Origin: Psychroserpens damuponensis
GTDB lineage: Bacteria; Bacteroidota; Bacteroidia; Flavobacteriales; Flavobacteriaceae
Direction: 5' to 3'
Length of the DNA stretch: 64,000 nucleotides
NCBI RefSeq assembly: GCF_000826655.1
Contig: NZ_JXJO01000016.1
Location: 62,001 to 126,000, forward strand
The translations under genes were made by a program, and so were the position numbers. Numbering within the stretch: the stretch's first letter is position 1; the number at the start of each line of letters is the position of its first letter. Of the stretch, positions 55,234 through 63,293 are shown piece after piece. The notes beneath the pieces were generated by a model. The model worked only from the letters and a program-made list of their open reading frames with translations. It did not search any database and was not told the origin of the DNA.

Positions 55234-55755
55234 TTAGTTCCAGTTTTCGTCAAAATCGAGATCGCTGTAATCATCAACATCAATATCGTCATCAAACTCG
55301 TTAAATTCGTCATCGTTAAGATTTTCGACTTCAAAACTTTTTTCTGGAGCAGAGTCTGGTATTTGTCCGTGAACAAACATCAAGTTAGGGTAATCTGTAC
55401 CTTCAGAGACTTCAACAATTTCGGCAAGCTCTACTAAAAATGTCCACATACTCATAAAGTCATACACATAAATGAGTTTGGTTTGCGTAGTATCAAGAAT
55501 TGTATTGAGTGGTGTTTCACTCATCGTTCTAGCGTCATTATGCCCTTCACTCACATCAAACATTGAGATTTCTTCCCCTTGATCCCAATCTTCATTACTC
55601 ACATAAAATGATGCCATTTCTAGTCCGTCAAACCCAAAAGATTGAGTAATAGCATTGTGTAAGTCTTCTAAAGAATCGGTTTCACGAATTTCGATATCTC
55701 TAAAAATATCGTCTTCGGTATCATTGTCAAGGATAACTCTAAATCTGTAAATCAT
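55234..55755 (-). CDS. Plasmid pRiA4b ORF-3-like protein
   Basis: A 173-residue acidic protein. IYRFRVILDNDTEDDIFRDIEIRETDSLEDLHNAITQSFGFDGLEMASFYVS matches the N-terminal core of the PRiA4_ORF3 family (PF07929), whose members are also labelled IS1096 passenger proteins. The C-terminal ~40 residues are a run of Asp/Glu/Asn (DDIDVDDYSDLDFDENW). There is no transposase nearby, and the domain is widespread in flavobacterial chromosomes, so it is not evidence of a mobile element. Start taken at the ATG at 55755. Function unknown. Confidence 0.75.
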   Translation of the reverse strand: MIYRFRVILDNDTEDDIFRDIEIRETDSLEDLHNAITQSFGFDGLEMASFYVSNEDWDQGEEISMFDVSEGHNDARTMSETPLNTILDTTQTKLIYVYDFMSMWTFLVELAEIVEVSEGTDYPNLMFVHGQIPDSAPEKSFEVENLNDDEFNEFDDDIDVDDYSDLDFDENWN

Positions 55756-55803
55756 GTTCAAAAATTAAGATTGCAAAGATACTACTAAAGTACAAATAAA
55801 GTT

Positions 55804-56829
55804 TTATGTTAGAAGTGCTTTTTTGTGACGACTTTCTAAATAGATATAAAACTGAATCCCAAATAACACCAAAGCAATAACCAAATGCAACGGTTGTGAT
55901 AAAAACGGAAAATCTAAATAATACATGGCAATACCAGTTATAACCTCAGCAAGAATGCATACCATTACAAGCATACTCTTAGTATATCCTAAATTTAATT
56001 TTTTACTTCGGAAATATAACCAAGCATTAATAACCAGTACTAAAACAGAAAACGTACGATGCACATAAAATTGCAATGTTGGGTTGTCTAACCACATCGA
56101 TTTAATGTATCCAATATCTTTAACACGTTCATCAATATGCTGTCTTACTTGTGTACCTAACACAACTTGAACTAAAGTTAAAAGTATTGCAATTAGCATA
56201 ACGTTTCTAAATTTGGCATCAAATATTTGTTGTCTATGGGCTGTTTTTGATGCATAAATTAAATACAAAATCATAGCTACAATAACCATAGCCATCACCA
56301 TATGAACCGTTATTTTAAAAGGTGCTAAGTTAGAATCTACAACGGTTTTGCCTAACCAAGCCTGAAACGCCATTCCAAAAACAGTAGCAATAGATAAAAT
56401 GGTTAGCCATTTGTTTTTTCGCCATAACCAAAATGAAATTATAGTAAAAATTAAAATAGGAATTCCTGATAACGCACCAGTTAGCCTGTTAATGTATTCT
56501 ACCCAAGTATGTGTTGGGTTAAACGCAGCATAATCATGTTTTGTATAAGCTTCCCAATTGTTGATATTTAATGTTTTTGAAGAACTAAAATCTTGTGAAG
56601 CAACCAGTAACGCTTCATCTTTTATAATCACAATTCCTTTTTTGTAATCGTGGTTGGGTTTAAATTGTAATTCGGAAATATCTGTTGGTGGAATATAATA
56701 GCCAAAGCATTTTGGCCAGTCTGGACAACCCATACCAGAACCTGTCATACGCACAACAGCTCCTGCAATAATTACTAAATAAACTAATACTAATGCAACT
56801 TTGGCCGATTTTCTAAATGCTTTTTGCAT
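55804..56829 (-). CDS. ctaA: Heme A synthase (COX15/CtaA family)
   Basis: A 341-residue polytopic membrane enzyme that oxidises the methyl group of heme O to give heme A for cytochrome aa3-type oxidase. The first span is followed by VRMTGSGMGCPDWPKCFGYYIPP, the conserved CtaA loop with its cysteine pair, and heme-ligand histidines lie in THTWVEYINRLTGALSG, KITVHMVMAMV, YVHRTFSVLVLV and QPLHLVIALV. It has eight spans. It is co-directional with, and only 3 bases from, the GNAT gene upstream. The partner heme O synthase (ctaB) is not in the window. Confidence 0.9.
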   Translation of the reverse strand: MQKAFRKSAKVALVLVYLVIIAGAVVRMTGSGMGCPDWPKCFGYYIPPTDISELQFKPNHDYKKGIVIIKDEALLVASQDFSSSKTLNINNWEAYTKHDYAAFNPTHTWVEYINRLTGALSGIPILIFTIISFWLWRKNKWLTILSIATVFGMAFQAWLGKTVVDSNLAPFKITVHMVMAMVIVAMILYLIYASKTAHRQQIFDAKFRNVMLIAILLTLVQVVLGTQVRQHIDERVKDIGYIKSMWLDNPTLQFYVHRTFSVLVLVINAWLYFRSKKLNLGYTKSMLVMVCILAEVITGIAMYYLDFPFLSQPLHLVIALVLFGIQFYIYLESRHKKALLT

Positions 56830-56832
56830 GGT

Positions 56833-57282
56833 TTAAATGTCTTTTTTAAAACACAAACTATTGTCCATATCAATATATTGACCATAATTTGGGATGATTT
56901 CATAGTTACTCTTTTTGTAAAATGCAACTGCAGCTTTTTGACGAATTCCTGTTTCGAGAACGCAGGACTTAAAATTTAATTCTTGAGCCCAAAACTCTAA
57001 AGCTCTTAAAATTTCCGAAGCAATACCAGTACCACGCATTGCAGGAGTAACATACATTCGTTTAATTTCTACACTTGTATTGTTAAAAGCTTTAAATGCG
57101 CCACAGCCAGCAGGTTTGTTGTCTACGTACATGAGAACCACATGGTTTAAAACGTCTATGTTATTAAATTGGTTATAGAAATCGTGTTCATCACCATCGG
57201 TCATTTTTAAATACGCATCTAAATCTTTAACCAAACTGCTAAAGTCTTTATTTTTTGAGTTGGTTCTTATGATTTTAATCAT
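56833..57282 (-). CDS. GNAT-family acetyltransferase
   Basis: A 149-residue N-acetyltransferase. VEIKRMYVTPAMRGTGIASEILRALEFWAQE contains motif A, the acetyl-CoA pyrophosphate loop (R-G-T-G-I-A), and LETGIRQKAAVAFYKKSNYEIIPNYG is motif B. It uses acetyl-CoA to modify an amino group on an unknown substrate. It lies between the lipoprotein and ctaA genes with gaps of 22 and 3 bases, so it is translated from the same mRNA. Confidence 0.88.
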   Translation of the reverse strand: MIKIIRTNSKNKDFSSLVKDLDAYLKMTDGDEHDFYNQFNNIDVLNHVVLMYVDNKPAGCGAFKAFNNTSVEIKRMYVTPAMRGTGIASEILRALEFWAQELNFKSCVLETGIRQKAAVAFYKKSNYEIIPNYGQYIDMDNSLCFKKDI

Positions 57283-57304
57283 ATAATGACATTAATTTTT
57301 ATAA

Positions 57305-57682
57305 CTATTTACTAACTCTAGTTAAGGGTATTTCAAATTTATGATGGTGTGTTTCTCCATCGTTCTTATAACTTACCTTAAGCTCGTAATTTTCTTGCCC
57401 TTTGTAGTAATCTGCTCTAGTTTTAATGGTTAAATGCATAAGCTCACCATTAATAGATTTTTTATTTAATCGTACACCAACACCAATTATAGTCACTTTA
57501 TTAGGATTGATGTTTGTTAGTTTTAAGGTTGCTTTAGTTTCGGTTACACCATCATCTAGAGTGATTTCATGTGGAGACACTAACTCTATTTTTTGGAGTC
57601 CATTCTCGTAAATAAATTGTGAGCTTTTACATGAGAATAAAGTACCTGTTGTTATTAATAAAAAAAGGAATCTTAATTTCAA
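57305..57682 (-). CDS. Small lipoprotein (LEA2-like fold possible)
   Basis: A 125-residue lipoprotein with signal MKLRFLFLLITTGTLFSC (lipobox LFSC). The mature part, KIELVSPHEITLDDGVTETKATLKLTNINPNKVTIIGVGVRL, has the N-P-N turn and strand order of LEA type 2/WHy domains, which occur in small envelope lipoproteins. The start must be a TTG at 57682: no ATG lies in frame before the upstream stop, which coincides with the stop codon of the CCA gene. The gap to that gene is 6 bases. Function unknown. Confidence 0.6.
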   Translation of the reverse strand: MKLRFLFLLITTGTLFSCKSSQFIYENGLQKIELVSPHEITLDDGVTETKATLKLTNINPNKVTIIGVGVRLNKKSINGELMHLTIKTRADYYKGQENYELKVSYKNDGETHHHKFEIPLTRVSK

Positions 57683-57688
57683 ATTGTG

Positions 57689-59146
57689 TTACGCTTTAAT
57701 AGTTAAACCTAGTTTTTTACCTTCTTTAAGCATCAATTGATAAGCAGCATCGTACTCATTTGGTATATCTCCTTCTAAAATAGCCTCTTTAATGGTTTCT
57801 TTAATTTGACCAATTTCTCGTGATGGTTTTAAATTAAAAGTGGTCATAATTTCTTCACCAGAAATTGGAGGTTGAAAATTTCTAATATGATCACGTGCTT
57901 CTACCTCATCAATTTTTTGACGAACAATTTTAAAATTGTTATGATATTTATTAAATTTTCTTGGATTTTTTGTGGTGATATCTGCTTCACACAGTACCAT
58001 TAAATCTTCTACATAATCACCAGCATCAAAAACCAGTCGTCGCACAGCAGAGTCAGTCACCAAATCTTGAGCCAATACAATTGGTCGCGAACTCATAAAT
58101 ACCATTTTTTGAACAAATTTCATTTTGTCATTTAAGGGCATTTTTAATCTTTTAAATAAATGATATACCATTTTTGCGCCTTCAAACTCATGCGCATGAA
58201 AAGTCCAGCCTACTTTTTTACTAAATTTTTTAGTTGGTGCTTTACCAATATCATGTAATAAAGCTGCCCAACGTAACCAAACATTATCTGTGTTTCTAGC
58301 AATATTATCAACAACTTCGAGGGTGTGATAAAAATTATCTTTGTGAGTTTGACCTTCAACTTCGTCAATGCCTTTGAGCGCAGTAAGCTCTGGCATAATG
58401 TGTTTTAAAAGTCCAGTTTTTTCTAAATGTAAAAATCCTATAGAAGGCTTATCACTTGCGAGAATTTTGTTGAGTTCTACTACAATACGCTCTTTAGTGA
58501 TTATTTTTATGCGATCATTATTACGAGAAATGGCTTTTAAAGATTCGGCTTCAATTGTAAAATTGAGTTGTGTTGCAAAACGAATAGCACGCATCATTCG
58601 TAAAGGATCATCGCTATAGGTGATATCTGGATCTAAAGGTGTGCGAATGATTTTAAGCTCTAAATCTTGGATACCATTAAATGGGTCTAGCAAATTTCCG
58701 AAGTCATCTTCAGATAAATTTAAAGCCATAGCATTAATCGAGAAATCTCTACGGTTTTGATCGTCTTGTAGTGTTCCATTTTCTACAACTGGATTTCTAC
58801 TATTTTCATTATACGATTCTTTACGTGCACCTACAAATTCAATATCCATGTCGTTATAGACTAACATGGCAGTTCCGTAGGTTTTAAATACTTGTACTTT
58901 GGGTTGGTTTGGTAGGTTTTTAGCAACTTGTTTAGCGAGTGCAATACCGCTTCCAATGGCAACAATATCTATATCTTTATGATCACCACGATTTAAAATA
59001 AAATCTCTAACAAAGCCACCAATAACGTAGCTATCAACACCTATTTCTTTTGCAGATTTAGAGATGATTTTGAAGATGTCGTTTTTTAGGGCTTGCTTGT
59101 AATTTGTATTGGACATTTGTATTTGTGTATCTACTTGTTGTGACAC
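57689..59146 (-). CDS. cca: CCA tRNA nucleotidyltransferase with HD domain
   Basis: A 485-residue enzyme that builds or repairs the 3' CCA end of tRNA. The class II nucleotidyltransferase head has VIGGFVRDFIL and DIDIVAIGSG (catalytic D-x-D), then RRDFSINAMALNL and DPLRMMRAIRFATQL. The C-terminal part carries a metal-dependent HD phosphohydrolase domain (HTLEVVDNIA ... AALLHDIGKAPTKK). The start is the ATG at 59146 (MSQQVD); another ATG at 59116 is possible and looks more like homologues. First gene of a packed run with the lipoprotein, GNAT and ctaA genes; the threonylcarbamoyl-AMP synthase gene lies 20 bases upstream. Confidence 0.94.
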   Translation of the reverse strand: MSQQVDTQIQMSNTNYKQALKNDIFKIISKSAKEIGVDSYVIGGFVRDFILNRGDHKDIDIVAIGSGIALAKQVAKNLPNQPKVQVFKTYGTAMLVYNDMDIEFVGARKESYNENSRNPVVENGTLQDDQNRRDFSINAMALNLSEDDFGNLLDPFNGIQDLELKIIRTPLDPDITYSDDPLRMMRAIRFATQLNFTIEAESLKAISRNNDRIKIITKERIVVELNKILASDKPSIGFLHLEKTGLLKHIMPELTALKGIDEVEGQTHKDNFYHTLEVVDNIARNTDNVWLRWAALLHDIGKAPTKKFSKKVGWTFHAHEFEGAKMVYHLFKRLKMPLNDKMKFVQKMVFMSSRPIVLAQDLVTDSAVRRLVFDAGDYVEDLMVLCEADITTKNPRKFNKYHNNFKIVRQKIDEVEARDHIRNFQPPISGEEIMTTFNLKPSREIGQIKETIKEAILEGDIPNEYDAAYQLMLKEGKKLGLTIKA

Positions 59147-59166
59147 AAGTTCGTGGCAAAACGCTG

Positions 59167-59727
59167 TTATTCTCGTATAATCTTCACCATTCCAGAATTA
59201 CTTAATTTAATAATTGTTGAGGGTTTAGATTGATTTTTTTCGTTTTGCAAATTTACGACATAGTCCACACCTTTTAAAATCTCTTCACTTATTTCTTTGA
59301 ATGATTTAGGCGTGGGTTGTCCACTAATATTAGCAGAAGTTGAAACGATGGGTTTTTTAAAATACTTGATTAGCTTTTCGCAAAAGGTATTTTTAATCAC
59401 ACGAATGGCTAATGTGTTATCATTTGCAATTAAATTTTCGGCAACACCTGCAGGATCGTCATAAATAATGGTAGTTGGTTTATCGGCAATATCTAAAATT
59501 GTGTAAGCCATATTAGGCACATTATCTACATGTTTTTCTAGCATCGCATAGTTGTTAACTAGGCAAATTAATGCTTTAGAATCTGTACGTTGTTTTAGTT
59601 TATATACTTTTTTTACGGCTTCGTAGTTGGTTGCGTCACAACCAATTCCCCAAACCGTGTCGGTTGGGTAAAGTATCAGTCCGCCTTGTTTTAAAGTTTG
59701 TATGGCATTATCAATATCGTGTTTCAT
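59167..59727 (-). CDS. tsaC: L-threonylcarbamoyladenylate synthase (Sua5/YrdC family)
   Basis: A 186-residue enzyme that makes threonylcarbamoyl-AMP from threonine, bicarbonate and ATP for the t6A37 modification of ANN-decoding tRNAs. LKQGGLILYPTDTVWGIGCDATN and KVYKLKQRTDSKALICLV are the YrdC-domain nucleotide and substrate loops; IVSTSANISGQPTPKSF is the third hallmark. Length fits the short YrdC/TsaC form without the Sua5 domain. Start at the ATG at 59727. Its place directly before cca makes a tRNA-maturation pair. Confidence 0.92.
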   Translation of the reverse strand: MKHDIDNAIQTLKQGGLILYPTDTVWGIGCDATNYEAVKKVYKLKQRTDSKALICLVNNYAMLEKHVDNVPNMAYTILDIADKPTTIIYDDPAGVAENLIANDNTLAIRVIKNTFCEKLIKYFKKPIVSTSANISGQPTPKSFKEISEEILKGVDYVVNLQNEKNQSKPSTIIKLSNSGMVKIIRE

Positions 59728-59763
59728 CACTAGTATGAGGTTTATATTATGGGAATAGCCATG

Positions 59764-60765
59764 TTATTTTTTAAAATAGGCATGACCAAGGTTGATTTTT
59801 GTGTCTACGTTCTCTAAGTTGTCAATGGCTGTTGAAAACGCAGTGAATGCTTTTTCAAATTGGAGATTAGGAAGTAGATTTAATAATTCTGCAGGAAACA
59901 GTTTTGGGAGCACAATTATTCGTTTATCATTATTAAAAACGGTTTCATAATTGGTGATTTCTCTTGGATGTGGTTTAATGTAAATTAAGTCTGTTTCTGC
60001 TTGTTTTACAAAGCCTTTGTAAAGCTCTAGTTTAATCGATTCATTGTCAACAACACCATCTTCATTTAAAGTTTGTGTAATAATAATGCTTTTTGTTTTT
60101 TCTAACGGAAATAGGCTATTCTCACTTAAATTAGTTGTAGGCAAAAAGGCTAGTGAAAGCGTATTTAACTTCTCTAAATCTAGATTTGCTAGCGTTTGTT
60201 TCCAATTAAGTTGTTCTGATTTTATCTTTAATTCTTGTGGTAGTTGTTCGGGATTGGTCGCAAAAACTTTTGATATTCTATTGTCAAAGCCATTTACTAA
60301 CGGACGATTAACAAGTTTGCTCGTAATTTTTTTTGATAGTTTTGGAGCAGGAGTAACGTAGGTTTTAAGGCCATCTTCAATCATAAATTTATTATGATCT
60401 GGATATTTGTAGATAAAATAATTTTTTGCCGAATCGGGTGAGCATATATAAATATCAAAGCTCGTATCGTTTGATTTAATACTATTTAAACTATGGTTTT
60501 GTTGATCTATAAGTTCAACTATTTTTTTTCTATTTAAGGTATAAGTTAGTTTTCCTGCTAATTTTTTTTGCTGCTGTCTACCAACCATTAATATAACATG
60601 GTCAAACCACGGCGTTTTTTTGAGGCCATCAATAAGTGTCTCAATATCAGGTGTGATTTCAACAATAACAAGTGTGTTGTTTTTAAGTTTTCGTTCTTCT
60701 ATTAAAAGGATAGATAATAGAATGTGATACACCGAAGTTATTACAAATAATCCTTTAGACTTCAT
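59764..60765 (-). CDS. GT52-like glycosyltransferase for lipooligosaccharide
   Basis: A 333-residue protein with features of the GT-B-fold GT52 sialyltransferase-like family: KGLFVITSVYHILLSILL at the N-terminus, an IEDGLKTY motif mid-chain, and YIKPHPREITNYE followed by the FPAELLNLLP segment near the end; the D/E-D-G and H-P motifs hold the catalytic acid and the sugar-nucleotide phosphate contact in related enzymes. The enzyme probably adds a terminal sugar to lipopolysaccharide or capsule; sialic acid as donor is not certain. It is divergent from a GT2 gene across 79 bases that hold an inverted pair of -7 elements. Confidence 0.65.
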   Translation of the reverse strand: MKSKGLFVITSVYHILLSILLIEERKLKNNTLVIVEITPDIETLIDGLKKTPWFDHVILMVGRQQQKKLAGKLTYTLNRKKIVELIDQQNHSLNSIKSNDTSFDIYICSPDSAKNYFIYKYPDHNKFMIEDGLKTYVTPAPKLSKKITSKLVNRPLVNGFDNRISKVFATNPEQLPQELKIKSEQLNWKQTLANLDLEKLNTLSLAFLPTTNLSENSLFPLEKTKSIIITQTLNEDGVVDNESIKLELYKGFVKQAETDLIYIKPHPREITNYETVFNNDKRIIVLPKLFPAELLNLLPNLQFEKAFTAFSTAIDNLENVDTKINLGHAYFKK

Positions 60766-60786
60766 TTATATATATAAATTTAGAAT

Positions 60787-60808
60787 ACAAAAATATAACT
60801 ATTTTTGT
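60787..60808. promoter_or_regulatory. Back-to-back -7 elements between glycan genes
   Basis: ACAAAAATA-TAAC-TATTTTTGT is a perfect 9-bp inverted repeat. Each arm holds a Bacteroidota -7 element: TATTTTTG on the plus strand (60800-60807, toward the GT2 gene) and TATTTTTG on the minus strand (60795-60788, toward the GT52-like gene). No TTG is seen at the right distance for either, so the -33 elements would have to be degenerate. Confidence 0.45.
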
Positions 60809-60844
60809 CTTAGAAATTAATTTTACGAAATCAAACTTTTATTG

Positions 60845-61648
60845 ATGTCAAAAAAAGTAAGTACAACTCTTATTATACCAACTTATAATTGGCCTGAAGC
60901 CTTAGAGTTAGTGTTGCTAGCAGTTAAACGACAAACCCTTTTTCCTGATGAAGTTATCATAGCAGATGATGGTTCAACACATGAAACTAAGATGTTGGTA
61001 GAGCAGTTTCAAAAAGATTTCCCTACAGATTTAAGGTATTTGTGGCATGAAGATAACGGATTTCAAAAATCATTAATTTTAAATAAAGCAGTTGCTCAAG
61101 CTAAAGGAGATTATATTATACAAATAGATGGTGATTGTATAATGCATAAAAAATTTATTTATGATCATGTGTCTGCAATTGAGAGAAATACATACTTGTT
61201 TGGTTGTAGAGTAAGCTTAAAAGCATTTTGCGTACCTAAACTTTATCAATTTAAAACCATCGATTTTTCATTTTTTTCAAAGGCATTAACCAAAAGAGGA
61301 AGAAGCTTGTATTTACCTATTTTAGGTAAACGTTATAAACGACAAGATTATTTGTCTAAAAAGGTTAGAGGCTGTAATCTTTCGTATTGGAGACAAGATT
61401 ATATTGATGTTAATGGTTATAATGAAGATATTACTGGTTGGGGAAAAGAAGATACCGAGTTTGTGATTAGAATGGTAAATAACCATGTGTATGGCAAACG
61501 ATTAAAATTTAGAGGTATCATATTTCATATATGGCATAACGAATTTTCTAAAAAGCGAGTCACTCAAAATACAAGAATCCAATCTGAAACCATCAATAAC
61601 AAGATTGTATGGTGTAACAACGGAATTGATAAATACCTAAATGAATAG
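60845..61648 (+). CDS. GT2-family glycosyltransferase (GT-A fold)
   Basis: A 267-residue inverting glycosyltransferase. The N-terminal half is a GT2 Rossmann core (STTLIIPTYNWPEALELVLLAV, EVIIADDGST, IIQIDGDCIMH with the metal-binding D-x-D), and the second half has a Glyco_transf_7C-type motif, GYNEDITGWGKEDTEFVIRM, that positions the acceptor. Start at the ATG at 60845; the codon before it is TTG. The lipopolysaccharide-kinase-like gene overlaps its last 8 bases. It shares the block WHEDNGFQK with the partial GT2 gene at the end of the window, so the two are paralogues. Probably acts on lipooligosaccharide core. Confidence 0.88.
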   Translation: MSKKVSTTLIIPTYNWPEALELVLLAVKRQTLFPDEVIIADDGSTHETKMLVEQFQKDFPTDLRYLWHEDNGFQKSLILNKAVAQAKGDYIIQIDGDCIMHKKFIYDHVSAIERNTYLFGCRVSLKAFCVPKLYQFKTIDFSFFSKALTKRGRSLYLPILGKRYKRQDYLSKKVRGCNLSYWRQDYIDVNGYNEDITGWGKEDTEFVIRMVNNHVYGKRLKFRGIIFHIWHNEFSKKRVTQNTRIQSETINNKIVWCNNGIDKYLNE

Positions 61649-62408
61649 AACTAAAGATATACACGAGTTATATAAGCCAAACGAAGCCTTTTTAGATGAT
61701 ATCATTACTAACTATGATACTAAAGGCGAAGATTTTGGTAATCAAGATAGAAACTCATTAAAGCTGTTTAAACTTGGTGACAAAACCCTAAATGTCAAAT
61801 CATTTAGAATCCCAAACCTAGTGAATCAAATTGCATATCGTTTTTTTAGAAAAAGTAAAGCGCAACGCTCTTTTGAATATGGAAAATGGCTTAAAAGTTT
61901 AGATATAGGAACGCCAGAACCTATTGGCTACTATGAATATACAACGCCATTTTTATTCAAGAAAAGCTATTATATAAGTGAGCAGTTAGATTGTGAAATA
62001 ACCTATAGAGAACTTACAAAAAACTTTGATTATCCTAATCACGAAGAAATTTTAAGAGCATTTACGAGGTTTACCTTTAAAATGCATGAGAAAAAAGTTC
62101 ATTTTTTAGACCACTCACCAGGCAATACCTTAATTAAAAAAGTTGATAATAATTATGAGTTTTATCTCGTAGATTTAAATCGCATGGAGTTTAAATTATT
62201 AGACTTTGAAACACGAATTAAAAACTTTGCAAAATTAACCACTCATGAGTCGATGGTTAGAGTGATGAGTGATGAGTATGCCAAATGTATTGGTAAAGAT
62301 CCTGAAGTCGTATTTAATTTAATGTGGAAAGAAACAATGGACTTCCAACATCGTTATTGGCGACGACGACGTTTAAAAAATAAACTGCTATTTTGGAGAC
62401 GCAAGTAA
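61641..62408 (+). CDS. Lipopolysaccharide kinase of the Kdo/WaaP (InaA) family
   Basis: A 255-residue protein-kinase-like enzyme. The segment LNVKSFRIPNLVNQI carries the ATP-binding Lys; KVHFLDHSPGNTLI has the catalytic D...N pair and VDLNRMEF the metal-binding acid, in the order of Kdo kinase/InaA-type LPS kinases. It likely phosphorylates Kdo or heptose in the lipid A core, anchoring divalent cations in the outer membrane. The start ATG overlaps the GT2 stop region by 8 bases (coupled translation), and the last 21 bases overlap the end of the convergent GT2 gene. Confidence 0.82.
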   Translation: MNRTKDIHELYKPNEAFLDDIITNYDTKGEDFGNQDRNSLKLFKLGDKTLNVKSFRIPNLVNQIAYRFFRKSKAQRSFEYGKWLKSLDIGTPEPIGYYEYTTPFLFKKSYYISEQLDCEITYRELTKNFDYPNHEEILRAFTRFTFKMHEKKVHFLDHSPGNTLIKKVDNNYEFYLVDLNRMEFKLLDFETRIKNFAKLTTHESMVRVMSDEYAKCIGKDPEVVFNLMWKETMDFQHRYWRRRRLKNKLLFWRRK

Positions 62409-63158
62409 GTTTTTTAAAGCCTTATATCTATAAAAAACACCATATGCATTAAGAGCGCAAATGGTGTAGCCTTCTTTTCCATCTAAAAAACCTAATCTAA
62501 AAACATAATTAGTTAAAAACTTATATGCTGGTTTAAAATAAAAGTGAAACCAATTAGGTCGTGTGCCCTTTTTTAATAATTCTTGAGCTTTTAATAAGCC
62601 ATAATGCTCTGTTTTTCGTTTGTAAGCGTCATAATCACTAAATGAATAATGCAACATATCATGTTTTAAGATCTTAAATTCGCCTTTAAAATCTAATAAT
62701 TCGTGCACCAATTTATCGTCTCGATATTTAGTGACTCCCTTTTTAAACAATCTAAATACTTGATCGGTTTGCAATCCGCTAAAACGCATCATTTTATCAT
62801 TAAACATGAATTTCCTCGGAAATTTAAAAGCGTCAATACCGTTATTGTGTTTTACAGATGCGACTATCTCTAATTGAGAGGCTTGGGTTAAGCGCTCATC
62901 AGCATCAATAAAGAAAATCCATTCACAATTAGCTTGCTCGATAGCGTAGTTACGTTGGTCTGCGAAATTTTTAAACTGACGTGATATAACGGTTACGTTA
63001 TCCATTTTGGATAATTGCTCATAAGTACCATCGGTACTATAGGAGTCTATAACAATGATTTCGTCAGCAAACGAGAGGTTACTAATTACCTCTTCAATGT
63101 GTTTTATTTCATTGAAGGTAATCATTAAAGCAGATATGTTACTCTTATTGGTTTTCAA
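62388..63158 (-). CDS. GT2 glycosyltransferase of the WaaE/KdtX type
   Basis: A 256-residue glycosyltransferase. ISALMITFNEIKHIEEVISNLSFADEIIVIDSYSTDGT is the nucleotide-binding half; EWIFFIDADERLT has the D-x-D site; QVFRLFKKGVTKYRDDKLVHELLDFKG and the C-terminal LTNYVFRLGFLDGKEGYTICALNAYGVFYRYKAL are typical of the LPS-core beta-1,4-glucosyltransferase group (WaaE, also called KdtX). It would add a sugar to the inner core. It is convergent and overlapping with the LPS kinase gene (21 bases), and divergent from the last GT2 gene. Confidence 0.85.
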   Translation of the reverse strand: MKTNKSNISALMITFNEIKHIEEVISNLSFADEIIVIDSYSTDGTYEQLSKMDNVTVISRQFKNFADQRNYAIEQANCEWIFFIDADERLTQASQLEIVASVKHNNGIDAFKFPRKFMFNDKMMRFSGLQTDQVFRLFKKGVTKYRDDKLVHELLDFKGEFKILKHDMLHYSFSDYDAYKRKTEHYGLLKAQELLKKGTRPNWFHFYFKPAYKFLTNYVFRLGFLDGKEGYTICALNAYGVFYRYKALKNLLASPK

Positions 63159-63293
63159 ATTTGACGTTAAGAATCTGCGTAAAAATAACTATTTTTGACC
63201 CAATGAAACATCCATATCTAGGGTTTAATATAAATTCTAATTTTTATGTAGATGTTACAAGTGACCTCTTTATAAAAACGGTACAACATACTC

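Noticed and set aside
55234-55755. IS1096 passenger-type gene as evidence for a mobile element
   Set aside because: No transposase, terminal inverted repeats or target duplications are visible; the family is common in chromosomes.
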